Assembly (NCBI GenBank): GCA_965199745.1
Contig: CBDATB010000013.1
Span: forward strand, 248,001 to 312,000
Origin: CBDATB01 sp965199745
GTDB lineage: Bacteria > Bacteroidota > Bacteroidia > Cytophagales > Flammeovirgaceae
DNA length: 64,000 nt
Direction of reading: 5' to 3'
A program made the position numbers and the translations under genes. The notes beneath the pieces were generated by a model. It saw only the letters and a list, made by a program, of their open reading frames with translations. It ran no database searches and was not told the DNA's origin. This document shows positions 52,272 to 61,936 of this stretch, piece by piece; within the stretch, counting starts at the first letter, position 1, and each line of letters opens with the position of its first letter.

Positions 52272-55200
52272 TTAATCTCCTTCCATCGGGTTCAATGGCG
52301 ATTTCATATCTTTCGGCGTAACCATCCAAAAGTAGCGGGTTTCTTCCCTAAAATGCTCTAGAATATAATTCGCTGCGAGACTTTGTGTTCTCTTGTAAAA
52401 ACTTTTTAAGATTCTTTTCAGATAATATCGGGCTTCGTCTTGGTCGTCTGTATCAATTCGTTTGGCCAGGATAAGTTCCCGATTGATTTTATCCATAAAA
52501 TTCAGTTTTTTATCATATACAAAAGCAGTTCCGCCCGTCATGCCTGCACCGAAGTTATGTCCAGTATCGCCTAAAATAACCACCGTCCCACCTGTCATAT
52601 ATTCGCAAGGATGATCGCCTGTTCCTTCGACAACAGTTAGTGTGCCGGAGTTTCTGATGGCAAAGCGTTCGCCTACTTTTCCAGCTACAAAGAGTTTTCC
52701 GCCCGTAGCACCATAAAGGCAAGTATTGCCTGCTAAGTTATAGCCTTTGTTTTGTTGTTTGGGCAAAATAATAATATGTCCTCCCCTCATGCCTTTGCCC
52801 ACGTAATCATTAGCTGTTCCGGTGAGTTGGATAATCATACCTTTACTCATGAAAGCACCTAAAGACTGCCCTGCATCGCCGCTGAGTTCTATTTTCAAAG
52901 TCTCTTTTGGCAAGCCATTATCGCCGTGAATATCGGCAATTTCGCCGCTTATTAAAGCTCCGAAACTACGGTTGGTATTGGTGATATCTCTTTTGACAGT
53001 TGTTGGTTTTCGGGGCTGGTAAATTGTTGGTAGTACTTCTTTGAGCACTTGTTTTTCAAATTCATTTTTATCAAAACACTCATTGCGTTCTCTAGTCCTT
53101 GTGTCCGGGCTATTGTCTACTCTGTATAGTATTTTAGTAAAATCGAATTTTTTAGCAGTTTCATCATCAATGATTTTTAGTAAATAGTTCTTACCGATAA
53201 TTTGATTGAGTGAAGCATAGCCCAGCTCGGCTAAAATTTCTCTTACTTCTTCGGCTACTTCCGTTAGGTAAGATACAATACCTTTTACCGTACCGATATA
53301 ATAAGCCCTGAGTGTTTCATTTTGTGTAGCAATACCTACACTACATTTGTTGAGGTGGCAGATTCTCAGGATTTTACAACCTACCGTTGTAAGAATAGAT
53401 GTTCCAAAAGCGTAGCTTTCAGCCCCCAGAATAGCTGCTTTTACTACATCGAGACCTGTTTTCAGTCCTCCGTCGGTTTGTAGTTCTACAAACTCACGCA
53501 AGTGATTAGCCTTCAGCATATTATGTGTTTCGCTTAACCCTATTTCCCAGGGGTTTCCTGCAAATTTAATAGAGCCTAATTGAGCTGCCCCAGTACCTCC
53601 GTCAGCACCTGAAATAATGATTTTATCGGCGTATGCCTTTGCTACTCCTACGGCAATAGTTCCTACACCTGAAGAAGAAACTAACTTCACGCTTACCTGT
53701 GCTTTGGGGTTCACTTGCTTTAAGTCGAATATTAATTGTGCTAGGTCTTCAATAGAATAAATATCGTGGTGGGGCGGAGGAGAAATCAGTGTAAGACCTG
53801 GAATAGTGCAACGTAGAGAGGCAATAAGTGGGCTAACTTTTGCTCCGGGTAGCTGTCCGCCTTCTCCTGGTTTAGCCCCTTGTGCCACTTTAATTTGTAT
53901 TTCTTGTGCACTGCGTAAGTAATAAGGCGTAACGCCAAATCTGCCCGAAGCAATTTGTTTGATTTTACTATTTCTCAAGCTATTAAAACGCGCCGGATCT
54001 TCACCGCCTTCGCCTGAGTTAGAAAAACCTCCGATAGTATTCATAGCTTCTGCAATTGCCTCGTGTGCTTCGGGAGAAATAGACCCCAAACTCATAGCTG
54101 CCGAACAAAAGCGTCGGGTAATTTCCGATGCTGGTTCTACCTCTGCAATAGTGATAGGCTTTCTGTCAGGATTAAGTTCAAAGAAATCGCGAATCATTTG
54201 TTGTCCGCGACTGTTGATTCTGTTGCGCAGCATTTTATAACTTTCTGCACTATTCGAGTGAGCAAGCTGATGAATAGACTGAACAACATCGGGAGAAAAG
54301 TCATGGTATTCTCCTTTGCTCATATATTTATAATAACTTCCTACTTCTAGCGGATATAGTTTTTTGATAAGGTGGTGTTTGTAGGCACTGCGGTGCTGTT
54401 TGTGCAGCCTGAGTTCTACGTCGCAGTAACCTAGGCCCGGAATAAAAACTTCTGAGTTGGCAAAGCAATCTGATACGACTTCTTTACTGAGTCCAATAAT
54501 ATCAAACAATCCGGAATTATGGTAACTTTCTAGGGTAGAAATACCCATTTTGGACAGAATTTTTAATAAACCAGTCACAATAGATTTTTTCACCTGTAGC
54601 AGTGCTTTTTGCTTGAGTTTCCAGCTAACATGTCGTTTTTTCTCTACCAATTGCAGTGTCGTGCCAAGCAGTAGATAAGGATAAATACAAACAGCACCAT
54701 AAGCAATTAGTACTGCAAAAGAATGCGAGTCGTATACTTCTCCTGTGATGGGGATAATAGAAACCTGGCTTCTGACACCTTCCGCTAGTAGGAAATGATT
54801 CAAATAACCTACCACCATAGCCATAGGGATTAGTTTCTTTTTTGGACTTAAGTACCGGTCGTCGAGAAGAATTATTTTTATTTTTTCATTTTTAACAGCA
54901 TTAGCAACAGCCCATCCCAGTGTGTGCAATGATTGCCGCAAGTCATTTCGAAAGCTAGTGTCAAAGACTTTATTTTTGTATGAAGGGTCATATAGAGGGT
55001 CGCCTAAAGTGCCAAAGGAACGAAGTACATCCAATTTTTCTTTACTCAAAAAAGGACTAATCATTTTGAGCCGATGCGTATTGACAGGGCTATCATCGAG
55101 AATATTATTTTTCGCACCGATACACATACTTGTTGACATGACGAGTTTTTCTCTGATTGGGTCAATAGCAGGGTTGGTCACTTGGGCGAATTTTTGCCTG

Positions 55201-56699
55201 AAAAAGTCTGTAAAATTCCGCTGTACTTTGCTAAAGCAAGCCATAGGCGTATCGTCTCCCATAGCACCTGTTTCTTCTTTTCCATTGAGCATCATCGGTT
55301 TAATAATTCCTTCGACAACTTCATTAGTAATATTATGATAACGCTGCAACTCGAGCATATTTTTCGGACTGTAATCTTCTAAATTCAGAAAATTCCGCTC
55401 GGCATGTTCCATTAAATAAGTACTGTTTTCATTGAGCCATTTGCTGTAAGGATTTTCTTGTTTAATGTAGTCGTTGATTTCTTCATTTTTCAATATAGCC
55501 CCTTGTTTCAGGTCAATGGCAATCATTTCACCACTTTTTAATTTGCCTTGTTCTCTAATTTCTTCTTCTGCAATATCAACAATGCCGTATTCACTTCCTA
55601 TCACAATTTGCTTATCATAAGTAATTCTGTATTTGGCAGGACGTAAACCGTTTCTGTCTAGCACACAGGCTATGTATCTACCATTAGTCATATTAAGAGC
55701 AGCAGGGCCATCCCATGCCTCGAAATTGCAGGAAGTATATTCATAAAAAGCTCGCAGAGAAGCATCCATATAAGGTGCATTTTGCCAAGGAGGTGGTATC
55801 AAACTACGCGCTGCCTTAAAAAAATCTACTCCATTGGCAATTAGAAACTCGAACATATTGTCCGCTGTGGCACTGTCGCTGCCCGAATCTTCCAATACTG
55901 GTAAGATACGTGCTAATTCTTGCTCGGAAAAAACACTGCTTTTCAGTTGCTCACTCAACACTTTAGCATTGAAACGATTGGCTTGAATAGAGTTTATTTC
56001 TCCGTTGTGTGCTAAAGTCCTAAAAGGCTGTGCCAGCCGCCAGCGGGGTAGGGTATTGGTAGAAAAACGTTGGTGAAAAATGGCAAAACTTGTCTCAAAA
56101 TCTTCTTCTTGTAAATCCAAATAAAAGTCGCTAATTTTTGTGGGTCTAAATAGCCCTTTATAAGCAATAGAATCGCTAGAAAAAGAGGCGATATAAAAGT
56201 CTTTTTCTTCTTTTAAGCGATGTTCTACTTCTTTGCGCGTCAGATAAAGTAAGGCACTGAAGTGCTTGACAGCCCTAATGGAGTTAGGTACGACAAGTAC
56301 CTGCGTGATATTGGGTAAACTTTTTCTTGCTTGTTTTCCCAATACTTCAGGGTTAGTAGGTACTTTTCGATAGAAAAGTATTTTTAGATCGTTTTGTTGA
56401 GAGGTGTTATTAAAAATTTCTTTTTGTTTTTCTTCAGTAAGAAATAGTACCCCCACAGCATATTTATCTGGCAAATCGAAGCCATTTATTTCGGCAATTT
56501 TGCGCATAAATTGCTCTGGCATAGAAAAAAGAATACCGCTACCGTCGCCACTTTTACCATCGGCAGCTACCGCCCCCCGATGCATCATTCTGCCTAGCCC
56601 TTGGATAGCGTCGGTAGTAAGTTTTCGCGAAGCTCTGTTTTTGTAGTTAGCAATTAAACCACAACCGCAATTATCTTTGAAAATATCCTGTAAATTCAA
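52272..56699 (-). CDS. gltB: Glutamate synthase large subunit
   Basis: A 1475-residue glutamate synthase alpha subunit. Glutamine amidotransferase domain starts at once (NCGCGLIANYKN, nucleophile Cys at about residue 11 after a short leader). The FMN domain carries SGEGGEDPARFNSLRNSKIK and the GADGGTGAAQLGSIKFAG loop; the 3Fe-4S cysteines lie in CKILRICHLNKCSVGIATQ; GXGXG repeats occupy the C-terminus. The start is a TTG at 56697-56699; an in-frame stop lies four codons before it and no ATG fits. The small subunit gltD is not in this window. Confidence 0.93.
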   Translation of the reverse strand: MNLQDIFKDNCGCGLIANYKNRASRKLTTDAIQGLGRMMHRGAVAADGKSGDGSGILFSMPEQFMRKIAEINGFDLPDKYAVGVLFLTEEKQKEIFNNTSQQNDLKILFYRKVPTNPEVLGKQARKSLPNITQVLVVPNSIRAVKHFSALLYLTRKEVEHRLKEEKDFYIASFSSDSIAYKGLFRPTKISDFYLDLQEEDFETSFAIFHQRFSTNTLPRWRLAQPFRTLAHNGEINSIQANRFNAKVLSEQLKSSVFSEQELARILPVLEDSGSDSATADNMFEFLIANGVDFFKAARSLIPPPWQNAPYMDASLRAFYEYTSCNFEAWDGPAALNMTNGRYIACVLDRNGLRPAKYRITYDKQIVIGSEYGIVDIAEEEIREQGKLKSGEMIAIDLKQGAILKNEEINDYIKQENPYSKWLNENSTYLMEHAERNFLNLEDYSPKNMLELQRYHNITNEVVEGIIKPMMLNGKEETGAMGDDTPMACFSKVQRNFTDFFRQKFAQVTNPAIDPIREKLVMSTSMCIGAKNNILDDSPVNTHRLKMISPFLSKEKLDVLRSFGTLGDPLYDPSYKNKVFDTSFRNDLRQSLHTLGWAVANAVKNEKIKIILLDDRYLSPKKKLIPMAMVVGYLNHFLLAEGVRSQVSIIPITGEVYDSHSFAVLIAYGAVCIYPYLLLGTTLQLVEKKRHVSWKLKQKALLQVKKSIVTGLLKILSKMGISTLESYHNSGLFDIIGLSKEVVSDCFANSEVFIPGLGYCDVELRLHKQHRSAYKHHLIKKLYPLEVGSYYKYMSKGEYHDFSPDVVQSIHQLAHSNSAESYKMLRNRINSRGQQMIRDFFELNPDRKPITIAEVEPASEITRRFCSAAMSLGSISPEAHEAIAEAMNTIGGFSNSGEGGEDPARFNSLRNSKIKQIASGRFGVTPYYLRSAQEIQIKVAQGAKPGEGGQLPGAKVSPLIASLRCTIPGLTLISPPPHHDIYSIEDLAQLIFDLKQVNPKAQVSVKLVSSSGVGTIAVGVAKAYADKIIISGADGGTGAAQLGSIKFAGNPWEIGLSETHNMLKANHLREFVELQTDGGLKTGLDVVKAAILGAESYAFGTSILTTVGCKILRICHLNKCSVGIATQNETLRAYYIGTVKGIVSYLTEVAEEVREILAELGYASLNQIIGKNYLLKIIDDETAKKFDFTKILYRVDNSPDTRTRERNECFDKNEFEKQVLKEVLPTIYQPRKPTTVKRDITNTNRSFGALISGEIADIHGDNGLPKETLKIELSGDAGQSLGAFMSKGMIIQLTGTANDYVGKGMRGGHIIILPKQQNKGYNLAGNTCLYGATGGKLFVAGKVGERFAIRNSGTLTVVEGTGDHPCEYMTGGTVVILGDTGHNFGAGMTGGTAFVYDKKLNFMDKINRELILAKRIDTDDQDEARYYLKRILKSFYKRTQSLAANYILEHFREETRYFWMVTPKDMKSPLNPMEGD

Positions 56700-57250
56700 G
56701 CGTCCAAACGTTTAAGGAGTAAAAACGCAAGCGAAATAAATGAAAAAATGGCAATAAAAGAAGTATTTTATTGGAAAATAGGAGCGGCATTTTGGGTGAG
56801 GTATAAGAGGCTGAATTTTTGAACAAAAACTTTTTTGTATACCTTCGCCTTTGTCTGTTATATACAATCAAATATTAAAGACTTCATTCGATAAAGCTGA
56901 GACACTCGCGTTCTCGAAGGCAGATTCTCGTAATCTATGGCATCAGCTGAGTGAATTACCATAGTTGGTTTTCAATCCTTTGTTCAAATGAAGCGTATTT
57001 GTAGGGGCTTTGAGTGAGCAGTAACTTTTTGCCACAACGACAATATAAAATGTGTGTCCGTCGACAGAATCCTAGCAGGAACATGAGTAAGTATAGTAAT
57101 TGCCAAACGAAGATGAAGAAAGCTGTTATTTATAGCTGTCAGGCTGGTTGTCCGAATAGAAAACTCAAGACTGAGAAGATTATAACATGCTATTTTGAAA
57201 CATAGAACCTATTTAGTAATTATCTAAAAAAGTGATTATTAGCTGGCAAT
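56700..57250. other. Intergenic region upstream of gltB and DUF177
   Basis: About 550 bp with no convincing gene. A 63-codon plus-strand frame at 57014-57205 has Cys/Lys-rich content but no RBS or family. No clear TAnnTTTG box found for either divergent gene. Confidence 0.4.
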
Positions 57251-57778
57251 ATGAAAGAAATATATAAGAATAAATGTATTATTTCTATTTTTTCGCTCTC
57301 CATTGGCAAGCATCGTTTTGCATTTAAAATAGACGATGCTTTTTTGAATAACCGTGAAGATGGTATGGTACAATCTGCTGATTTTTTGGCAAAGCTTGTA
57401 CTAAATAAATCAGAAACTATGATAGAGGCCGAATTGACACTTTCGGGGCATATTGGTTTGGTTTGTGATAAAAGCCTTGAGCCTTTTAATTTTCCGTTAA
57501 ACCATACACACACTATTTATTATAAATACGGTGTATCATTTGAAGAGCTATCGGAAGATGTATTAATGGTGCCTTATGATACGCATACATTGGATTTTAG
57601 TGGTCTAATTTATGAATTTATGCTCTTAGCTTTGCCTGTTAAAAAACTTCACCCTAAATTTGCCACTATTGAATTGACAGATACGCAAGATTTTGTTTAT
57701 TCTACTAAGCGCAACCAGCAAGATGAGACTCCAAAAGGAGATGAATGCTGGGATAAACTCAGAAATATGAAATTTTAG
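57251..57778 (+). CDS. DUF177 family protein (YceD-like)
   Basis: A 175-residue DUF177 protein, usually encoded before rpmF. In other bacteria it is linked to 23S rRNA accumulation. The conserved core (MIEAELTLSGHIGLVCDKSL, then YDTHTLDFSGLIYEFMLLAL and KLHP) is present, though the usual CxxC pair is reduced to one Cys. Its position before rpmF and fabH is the standard arrangement and supports the call. Confidence 0.82.
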   Translation: MKEIYKNKCIISIFSLSIGKHRFAFKIDDAFLNNREDGMVQSADFLAKLVLNKSETMIEAELTLSGHIGLVCDKSLEPFNFPLNHTHTIYYKYGVSFEELSEDVLMVPYDTHTLDFSGLIYEFMLLALPVKKLHPKFATIELTDTQDFVYSTKRNQQDETPKGDECWDKLRNMKF

Positions 57779-57812
57779 TTTTCAATATTCAGATATTTAA
57801 TTAATTTCGATT

Positions 57813-58004
57813 ATGGCACACCCGAAGCGTAAAATCTCCAGACAAAGGCGAGATAAACGAAGAACGCATCAAAAACTAGCTTTACCTACTCTAGCCGTCT
57901 GCCCTGCTACCGGTGAGACCCACATATACCACAGAGCACACTGGCACGAAGGCAAGTTATATTACAAAGGCAATGTAGTGATAGATACAGAAGAGACGGA
58001 ATAG
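57813..58004 (+). CDS. rpmF: 50S ribosomal protein L32
   Basis: A 63-residue L32: MAHPKRKISRQRRDKRRTHQ, then PTLAVCPATGETHIYHRA. Only one Cys of the zinc site is kept (VCP), so this is the zinc-independent type. A strong terminator follows within 22 bases, before fabH. Confidence 0.95.
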   Translation: MAHPKRKISRQRRDKRRTHQKLALPTLAVCPATGETHIYHRAHWHEGKLYYKGNVVIDTEETE

Positions 58005-58025
58005 ATCATTAAAATTGAATACCAC

Positions 58026-58054
58026 AGAGAAGTAGTAAATACTTCTCTTTTTTT
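58026..58054 (+). terminator. Intrinsic terminator between rpmF and fabH
   Basis: Perfect 9-bp stem AGAGAAGTA (58026-58034) and TACTTCTCT (58040-58048), 5-base loop, then a run of T to 58054. It may only partly stop transcription, allowing fabH read-through. Confidence 0.75.
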
Positions 58055-58077
58055 ATAATCCTAATTTTTAAAATTTT

Positions 58078-59070
58078 ATGATAAACCGACAAAAATCCTC
58101 TATTACTGGTGTAGGAGCGTACGTACCCGAATATATCTTAACAAATGAAATGATTGAACGGATGGTCGACACTCATAGCGATTGGATTTTGTCGCGAACA
58201 GGTATTAAGGAAAGACGTATTTTGAAAGGAGATGGAAAAGGCACTTCTGTAATGGGCGTGAAGGCAGTTAATATTTTGTTGGAAAAAACAAATACAAATC
58301 CTAAAGAGGTAGATCTAATTATTTGTGCTACTGTTACTCCGGATATGCTGTTTCCAGCTACCGCAAATATTATTGCCAGAGAAACTGGTGCTACTAATTC
58401 ATATAGTTTTGATATGGGAGCAGCTTGCTCTGGTTTTTTGTATGCACTCGTCACGGGTACTCAGTTTATAGAAACCGGCATTCATAAAAAAGTCGTAGTC
58501 GTTGGGGCAGACAAAATGTCTAGCCTTGTTGATTATACCGACCGCAGAACTTGCATTATCTTTGGTGATGGTGCTGGGGCTGTTTTGCTCGAACCTGCCG
58601 AAAATGAAAATGCAATTATTGATTTTTCTCTTCACGTCAATGGTAATGGCGAAAAACATTTGCATATGAAGGCGGGAGGTAGCCGACTCCCTGCTTCTCA
58701 TGAAACTGTCAATGCAAAAGCCCATTATATATACCAGGAAGGGCAATCTGTATTTAGGCATGCCGTAGATTGTATGAGTAAGGTAGTTTCAGATATTATG
58801 AAAAAAAACGGACTAACTGCCGATACCATCGATTTTTTAGTACCCCATCAGGCAAATAAACGCATTATTGATGCCACCCGAAAAAAAGCCAATATTCCCG
58901 AAGAAAAAGTAATGGTCAATATCCATCGATATGCCAATACTACCGCCGCAACCATTCCACTATGTTTGTGGGATTATGAACAGCAAATTAAAAAAGGCGA
59001 TAATCTAGTACTGGCAGCATTTGGCGGAGGATTTACTTGGGGTGCATTGTACCTGAAATGGGCTTACTAG
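58078..59070 (+). CDS. fabH: Beta-ketoacyl-ACP synthase III
   Basis: Starts fatty acid synthesis by joining acetyl-CoA to malonyl-ACP. The 330-residue protein has the full triad: Cys in GAACSGFLYAL, His in PHQANKRIID and Asn in HRYANTTAAT. The C-terminal GGGFTWGALYLKW is standard. It lies in the DUF177-rpmF-fabH-efp-accB cluster. Confidence 0.95.
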   Translation: MINRQKSSITGVGAYVPEYILTNEMIERMVDTHSDWILSRTGIKERRILKGDGKGTSVMGVKAVNILLEKTNTNPKEVDLIICATVTPDMLFPATANIIARETGATNSYSFDMGAACSGFLYALVTGTQFIETGIHKKVVVVGADKMSSLVDYTDRRTCIIFGDGAGAVLLEPAENENAIIDFSLHVNGNGEKHLHMKAGGSRLPASHETVNAKAHYIYQEGQSVFRHAVDCMSKVVSDIMKKNGLTADTIDFLVPHQANKRIIDATRKKANIPEEKVMVNIHRYANTTAATIPLCLWDYEQQIKKGDNLVLAAFGGGFTWGALYLKWAY

Positions 59071-59103
59071 CAAAAGATATTCAGAACTAAACACTAATAA
59101 ATA

Positions 59104-59667
59104 ATGGCTACCACAGCAGATTTCAGAAATGGTCTATGCATTGAGTATAACCGCGATATTTATACTATCGTTGAGTTTCAGCATGTAAAACCCGGAAAAG
59201 GTCCTGCCTTTGTGCGTACAAAACTAAAAAGTGTAAGAACGGGAAAAGTAGTGGAAAATACTTTTTCTTCCGGACATAAAATAACTACTGCTAGAGTAGA
59301 AAAAAGAACCCATCAGTTTTTGTATAAAGATGATTTGGGGTATTGTTTCATGGATAGTGAGTCTTTCGAGCAAATAGTCATTGACCCTAATATGGTGTCC
59401 AACGCCGATTTAATGAAAGACGGGCAACATGTAGATATTATTTTTCATGTAGAAAACAATGAGATAATCGGCTGCGAACTACCCCCTTTTGTAACACTAA
59501 AAGTAATATATACCGAACCGGGACTCAAGGGAGACACAGCAACTAATACCAGCAAGCCTGCTACACTTGAAACCGATGCGAAAATTCAGGTACCTTTATT
59601 TATTAATCAAGATGAAACCATTAAAATAGATACCCGCACGCGCAGCTATGTGGAAAGGGTAAAATAA
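59104..59667 (+). CDS. efp: Elongation factor P
   Basis: A 187-residue EF-P, which relieves ribosome stalling at proline runs. The tip loop PGKGPAFVR carries the Lys that is modified in many species, and the C-terminal OB domains are intact (EPGLKGDTA, ETIKIDTRTRSYVERVK). It precedes accB by 15 bp. Confidence 0.95.
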   Translation: MATTADFRNGLCIEYNRDIYTIVEFQHVKPGKGPAFVRTKLKSVRTGKVVENTFSSGHKITTARVEKRTHQFLYKDDLGYCFMDSESFEQIVIDPNMVSNADLMKDGQHVDIIFHVENNEIIGCELPPFVTLKVIYTEPGLKGDTATNTSKPATLETDAKIQVPLFINQDETIKIDTRTRSYVERVK

Positions 59668-59682
59668 CTAAATATTTCCTCA

Positions 59683-60198
59683 ATGAAAGCCAAAGAAATT
59701 AAAGAATTAATTAGTTTTATAGCAGACTCTGGTTTAGACCAGGTAAAAATAGAAACAGATGAAGTTAAACTCGAAATCAGGCGTTCTGCCGCTAATAAGG
59801 TAATTCAGACAAAGGCACTTGAGAGATTGTCCACTGATTTTTTATCTCCTTTATCACCTACACCTACTACGGCAGTGGACGACAGGCAAGACACCGTGCC
59901 TGCGCCATTCCAACAAACTCATATGCAACAAGATAATGCTGCACTAGTCTCACCGAATTACCAAACCATCAAATCGCCCATGATAGGTACCTTCTACACA
60001 TCTTCTACACCCGATGCCGCACCTTTCGTTAAGGTAGGAGATACTATTAAAAAGGGGCAAGTACTCTGTATCATAGAGGCTATGAAACTTTTTAACGAAA
60101 TAGAATCTGAATACGATGGCAAAATTGCTAAAGTGATAGCCGAAAATGCCTCACCCGTAGAGTATGACCAGCCTTTGTTTTTGATAGAACCGGCTTGA
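59683..60198 (+). CDS. accB: Acetyl-CoA carboxylase biotin carboxyl carrier protein
   Basis: A 171-residue BCCP: N-terminal helical part (IKELISFIADSGLDQVKIE), a Pro/Thr-rich linker, and the biotinyl domain with EAMKLFNEIESEYDG; the Lys is the biotin site. Its usual partner accC lies not next to it but 1.7 kb downstream, after an inserted restriction-modification pair. Confidence 0.95.
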   Translation: MKAKEIKELISFIADSGLDQVKIETDEVKLEIRRSAANKVIQTKALERLSTDFLSPLSPTPTTAVDDRQDTVPAPFQQTHMQQDNAALVSPNYQTIKSPMIGTFYTSSTPDAAPFVKVGDTIKKGQVLCIIEAMKLFNEIESEYDGKIAKVIAENASPVEYDQPLFLIEPA

Positions 60199-60233
60199 TG
60201 CTTTTTTTATTTCTTTTATGATGCAAAAATAGC

Positions 60234-61094
60234 ATGACAAAAATAATCTCGGATAAAGCAATAAAGACAAGAAAATATTGGGTTGGGGAAATTCAAAATT
60301 TGAGCGGAAATTTTACGAACGACACTGAAAGACTTGAAAATGAACTTGGTGAAGAAATAAAAAAGTATGGGTCAAGTACACTAATTGACCATTTACGTTT
60401 ATGTGGTAATATTCCAGAAGCATACAGTCACGATTCCAGTGAAGAAAAACTGTATTCAAAATACACTGACAGTCTTCTGTGCTTTGCCTACAAAGAAATG
60501 GGGCTGAAAAGTGTAGTTCTAACCGAAAGAGCAGATGTTGCAGACGTTGATGCTTTTGCAAAAGATTACAGTTTTGTTGCTGATGCAAAGGCGTTTCGAT
60601 TAAGTAGAACTGCGAAAAATCAAAAGGACTTCAAAGTTCAGGCAATGGATGGTTGGAAACATGGCAAACCTTACGCAATGGTTGTTTGCCCAATTTATCA
60701 ATTACCGACTCGGGCAAGTCAGATTTATCAACAGGCTTCGACACGAAACGTTTGCATTTTCACATATTCCCATTTATCACTTCTGGTAAACTATGCAATT
60801 AAAGAAGGTAATGGAAATGCAGAAGGTCTTTTACATGAGATTTTCAAAACAATTCCTGCATTGAACCCTTCGAAAAATGCTGTTGATTATTGGTTAGCAA
60901 TTAACAAGACAATTTTAGGTTACTCAAATATACTTGAAGACCTATGGAAAACGGAAAAAGAAGCAGCGACGGAATCAACTGAAATCGCAAAAGAAGAAGG
61001 ATTAAGTTACTTGGCTTTTGAAAGAGAAAAAATCATGCGAATGAGCCATGATGAAGCCTTATTAAATAAGAATTATGGACAAATTTATAAATAG
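60234..61094 (+). CDS. HindIII-family type II restriction endonuclease
   Basis: A 286-residue enzyme very like HindIII, which cuts AAGCTT. The diagnostic core is FVADAKAFRLSRTAKNQKDF, followed by VQAMDGWK; the Asp and the AxAK in this stretch fit the PD-DxK nuclease site. The reading frame is intact. It overlaps its methyltransferase by 20 bp and both sit between accB and accC. Cleavage of AAGCTT is inferred from family. Confidence 0.88.
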   Translation: MTKIISDKAIKTRKYWVGEIQNLSGNFTNDTERLENELGEEIKKYGSSTLIDHLRLCGNIPEAYSHDSSEEKLYSKYTDSLLCFAYKEMGLKSVVLTERADVADVDAFAKDYSFVADAKAFRLSRTAKNQKDFKVQAMDGWKHGKPYAMVVCPIYQLPTRASQIYQQASTRNVCIFTYSHLSLLVNYAIKEGNGNAEGLLHEIFKTIPALNPSKNAVDYWLAINKTILGYSNILEDLWKTEKEAATESTEIAKEEGLSYLAFEREKIMRMSHDEALLNKNYGQIYK

Positions 61095-61893
61095 TATCAT
61101 TGAAGGAAACTGCGTTGAAGTCATGAAGTCTTTTGATGAAAATTCAATTGACTTAACCGTTACTTCCCCTCCTTATGACAATTTGCGTGCTTATAAGGGA
61201 TATGTTTTTCCGTTTGAAGAAATCGCTGAACAACTTTATAGAGTGACTAAGCCTGGTGGCATTGTAGTTTGGGTTGTTGCAGATGCGACAATCAACGGCT
61301 CGGAAACAGGTACAAGTTTCAAACAAGCCCTACGCTTCAACGAAATTGGTCTTAATCTTCATGACACCATGATATTCCAAAAGACCAATCCTATTCCGCA
61401 GATTTACCGAAAACGATACAACAACATTTTTGAATACATGTTTGTTTTTAGTAAAGGAGAAGTTAAAACTCATAATCCAATTAAAGTTGATTGTTTGCAT
61501 GCAGGGATTCAATTAAATGGAACTACCCACAAGAACTACTCTAAAGGCGAGCAGAAACGAGAAAAAATGGCAAAGCCCGTTAAGAAAAAGAAAATCAAAG
61601 GGAACATTTGGGAATATGTTGTTGGAAAAAAAACTGAAGACCAAGAAGCAAAAGGGCATCCAGCCCCATTTCCATGTGCATTAGCGAGAGACCATATAAA
61701 CTCTTGGACAAATGAAGGAGACGTAGTGCTTGACCCAATGAGCGGTAGTGGAACAACGTGTATTTCCGCTCTTCAATTAAACAGAAAATATATAGGTATT
61801 GACATGAGCCATGAATACTGTGAAATGGTAAAAGAACGAATTGCAATTATTAAAAGTCAATCAGCATTATTTATAGAAAAACAAGAAGCGTAG
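61075..61893 (+). CDS. Type II DNA methyltransferase, HindIII-type partner
   Basis: A 272-residue beta-class methyltransferase: motif IV TSPPYDNLRAY near residue 28 precedes motif I DPMSGSGTTCISAL near residue 219, then KYIGIDMSHEYCEMV. This order and size fit adenine-N6 enzymes paired with HindIII-like nucleases. Intact, so the host is presumably protected at AAGCTT, which occurs several times in this window (for example near 1200, 11750, 27177 and 57400). Confidence 0.85.
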   Translation: MDKFINSIIEGNCVEVMKSFDENSIDLTVTSPPYDNLRAYKGYVFPFEEIAEQLYRVTKPGGIVVWVVADATINGSETGTSFKQALRFNEIGLNLHDTMIFQKTNPIPQIYRKRYNNIFEYMFVFSKGEVKTHNPIKVDCLHAGIQLNGTTHKNYSKGEQKREKMAKPVKKKKIKGNIWEYVVGKKTEDQEAKGHPAPFPCALARDHINSWTNEGDVVLDPMSGSGTTCISALQLNRKYIGIDMSHEYCEMVKERIAIIKSQSALFIEKQEA

Positions 61894-61936
61894 ATAAAAG
61901 CAAAAGCCTAATTATTGTTTGCCAATTATTAGAATT

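Noticed and set aside
57014..57205. 63-codon Cys/Lys-rich ORF upstream of DUF177.
   Set aside because: No start signals or family, composition consistent with random AT-rich sequence.
60234..61893. Avoidance of AAGCTT in the window as evidence of long residence of the HindIII-type system.
   Set aside because: Several AAGCTT sites were seen by eye, and no exact count or statistical test could be made.
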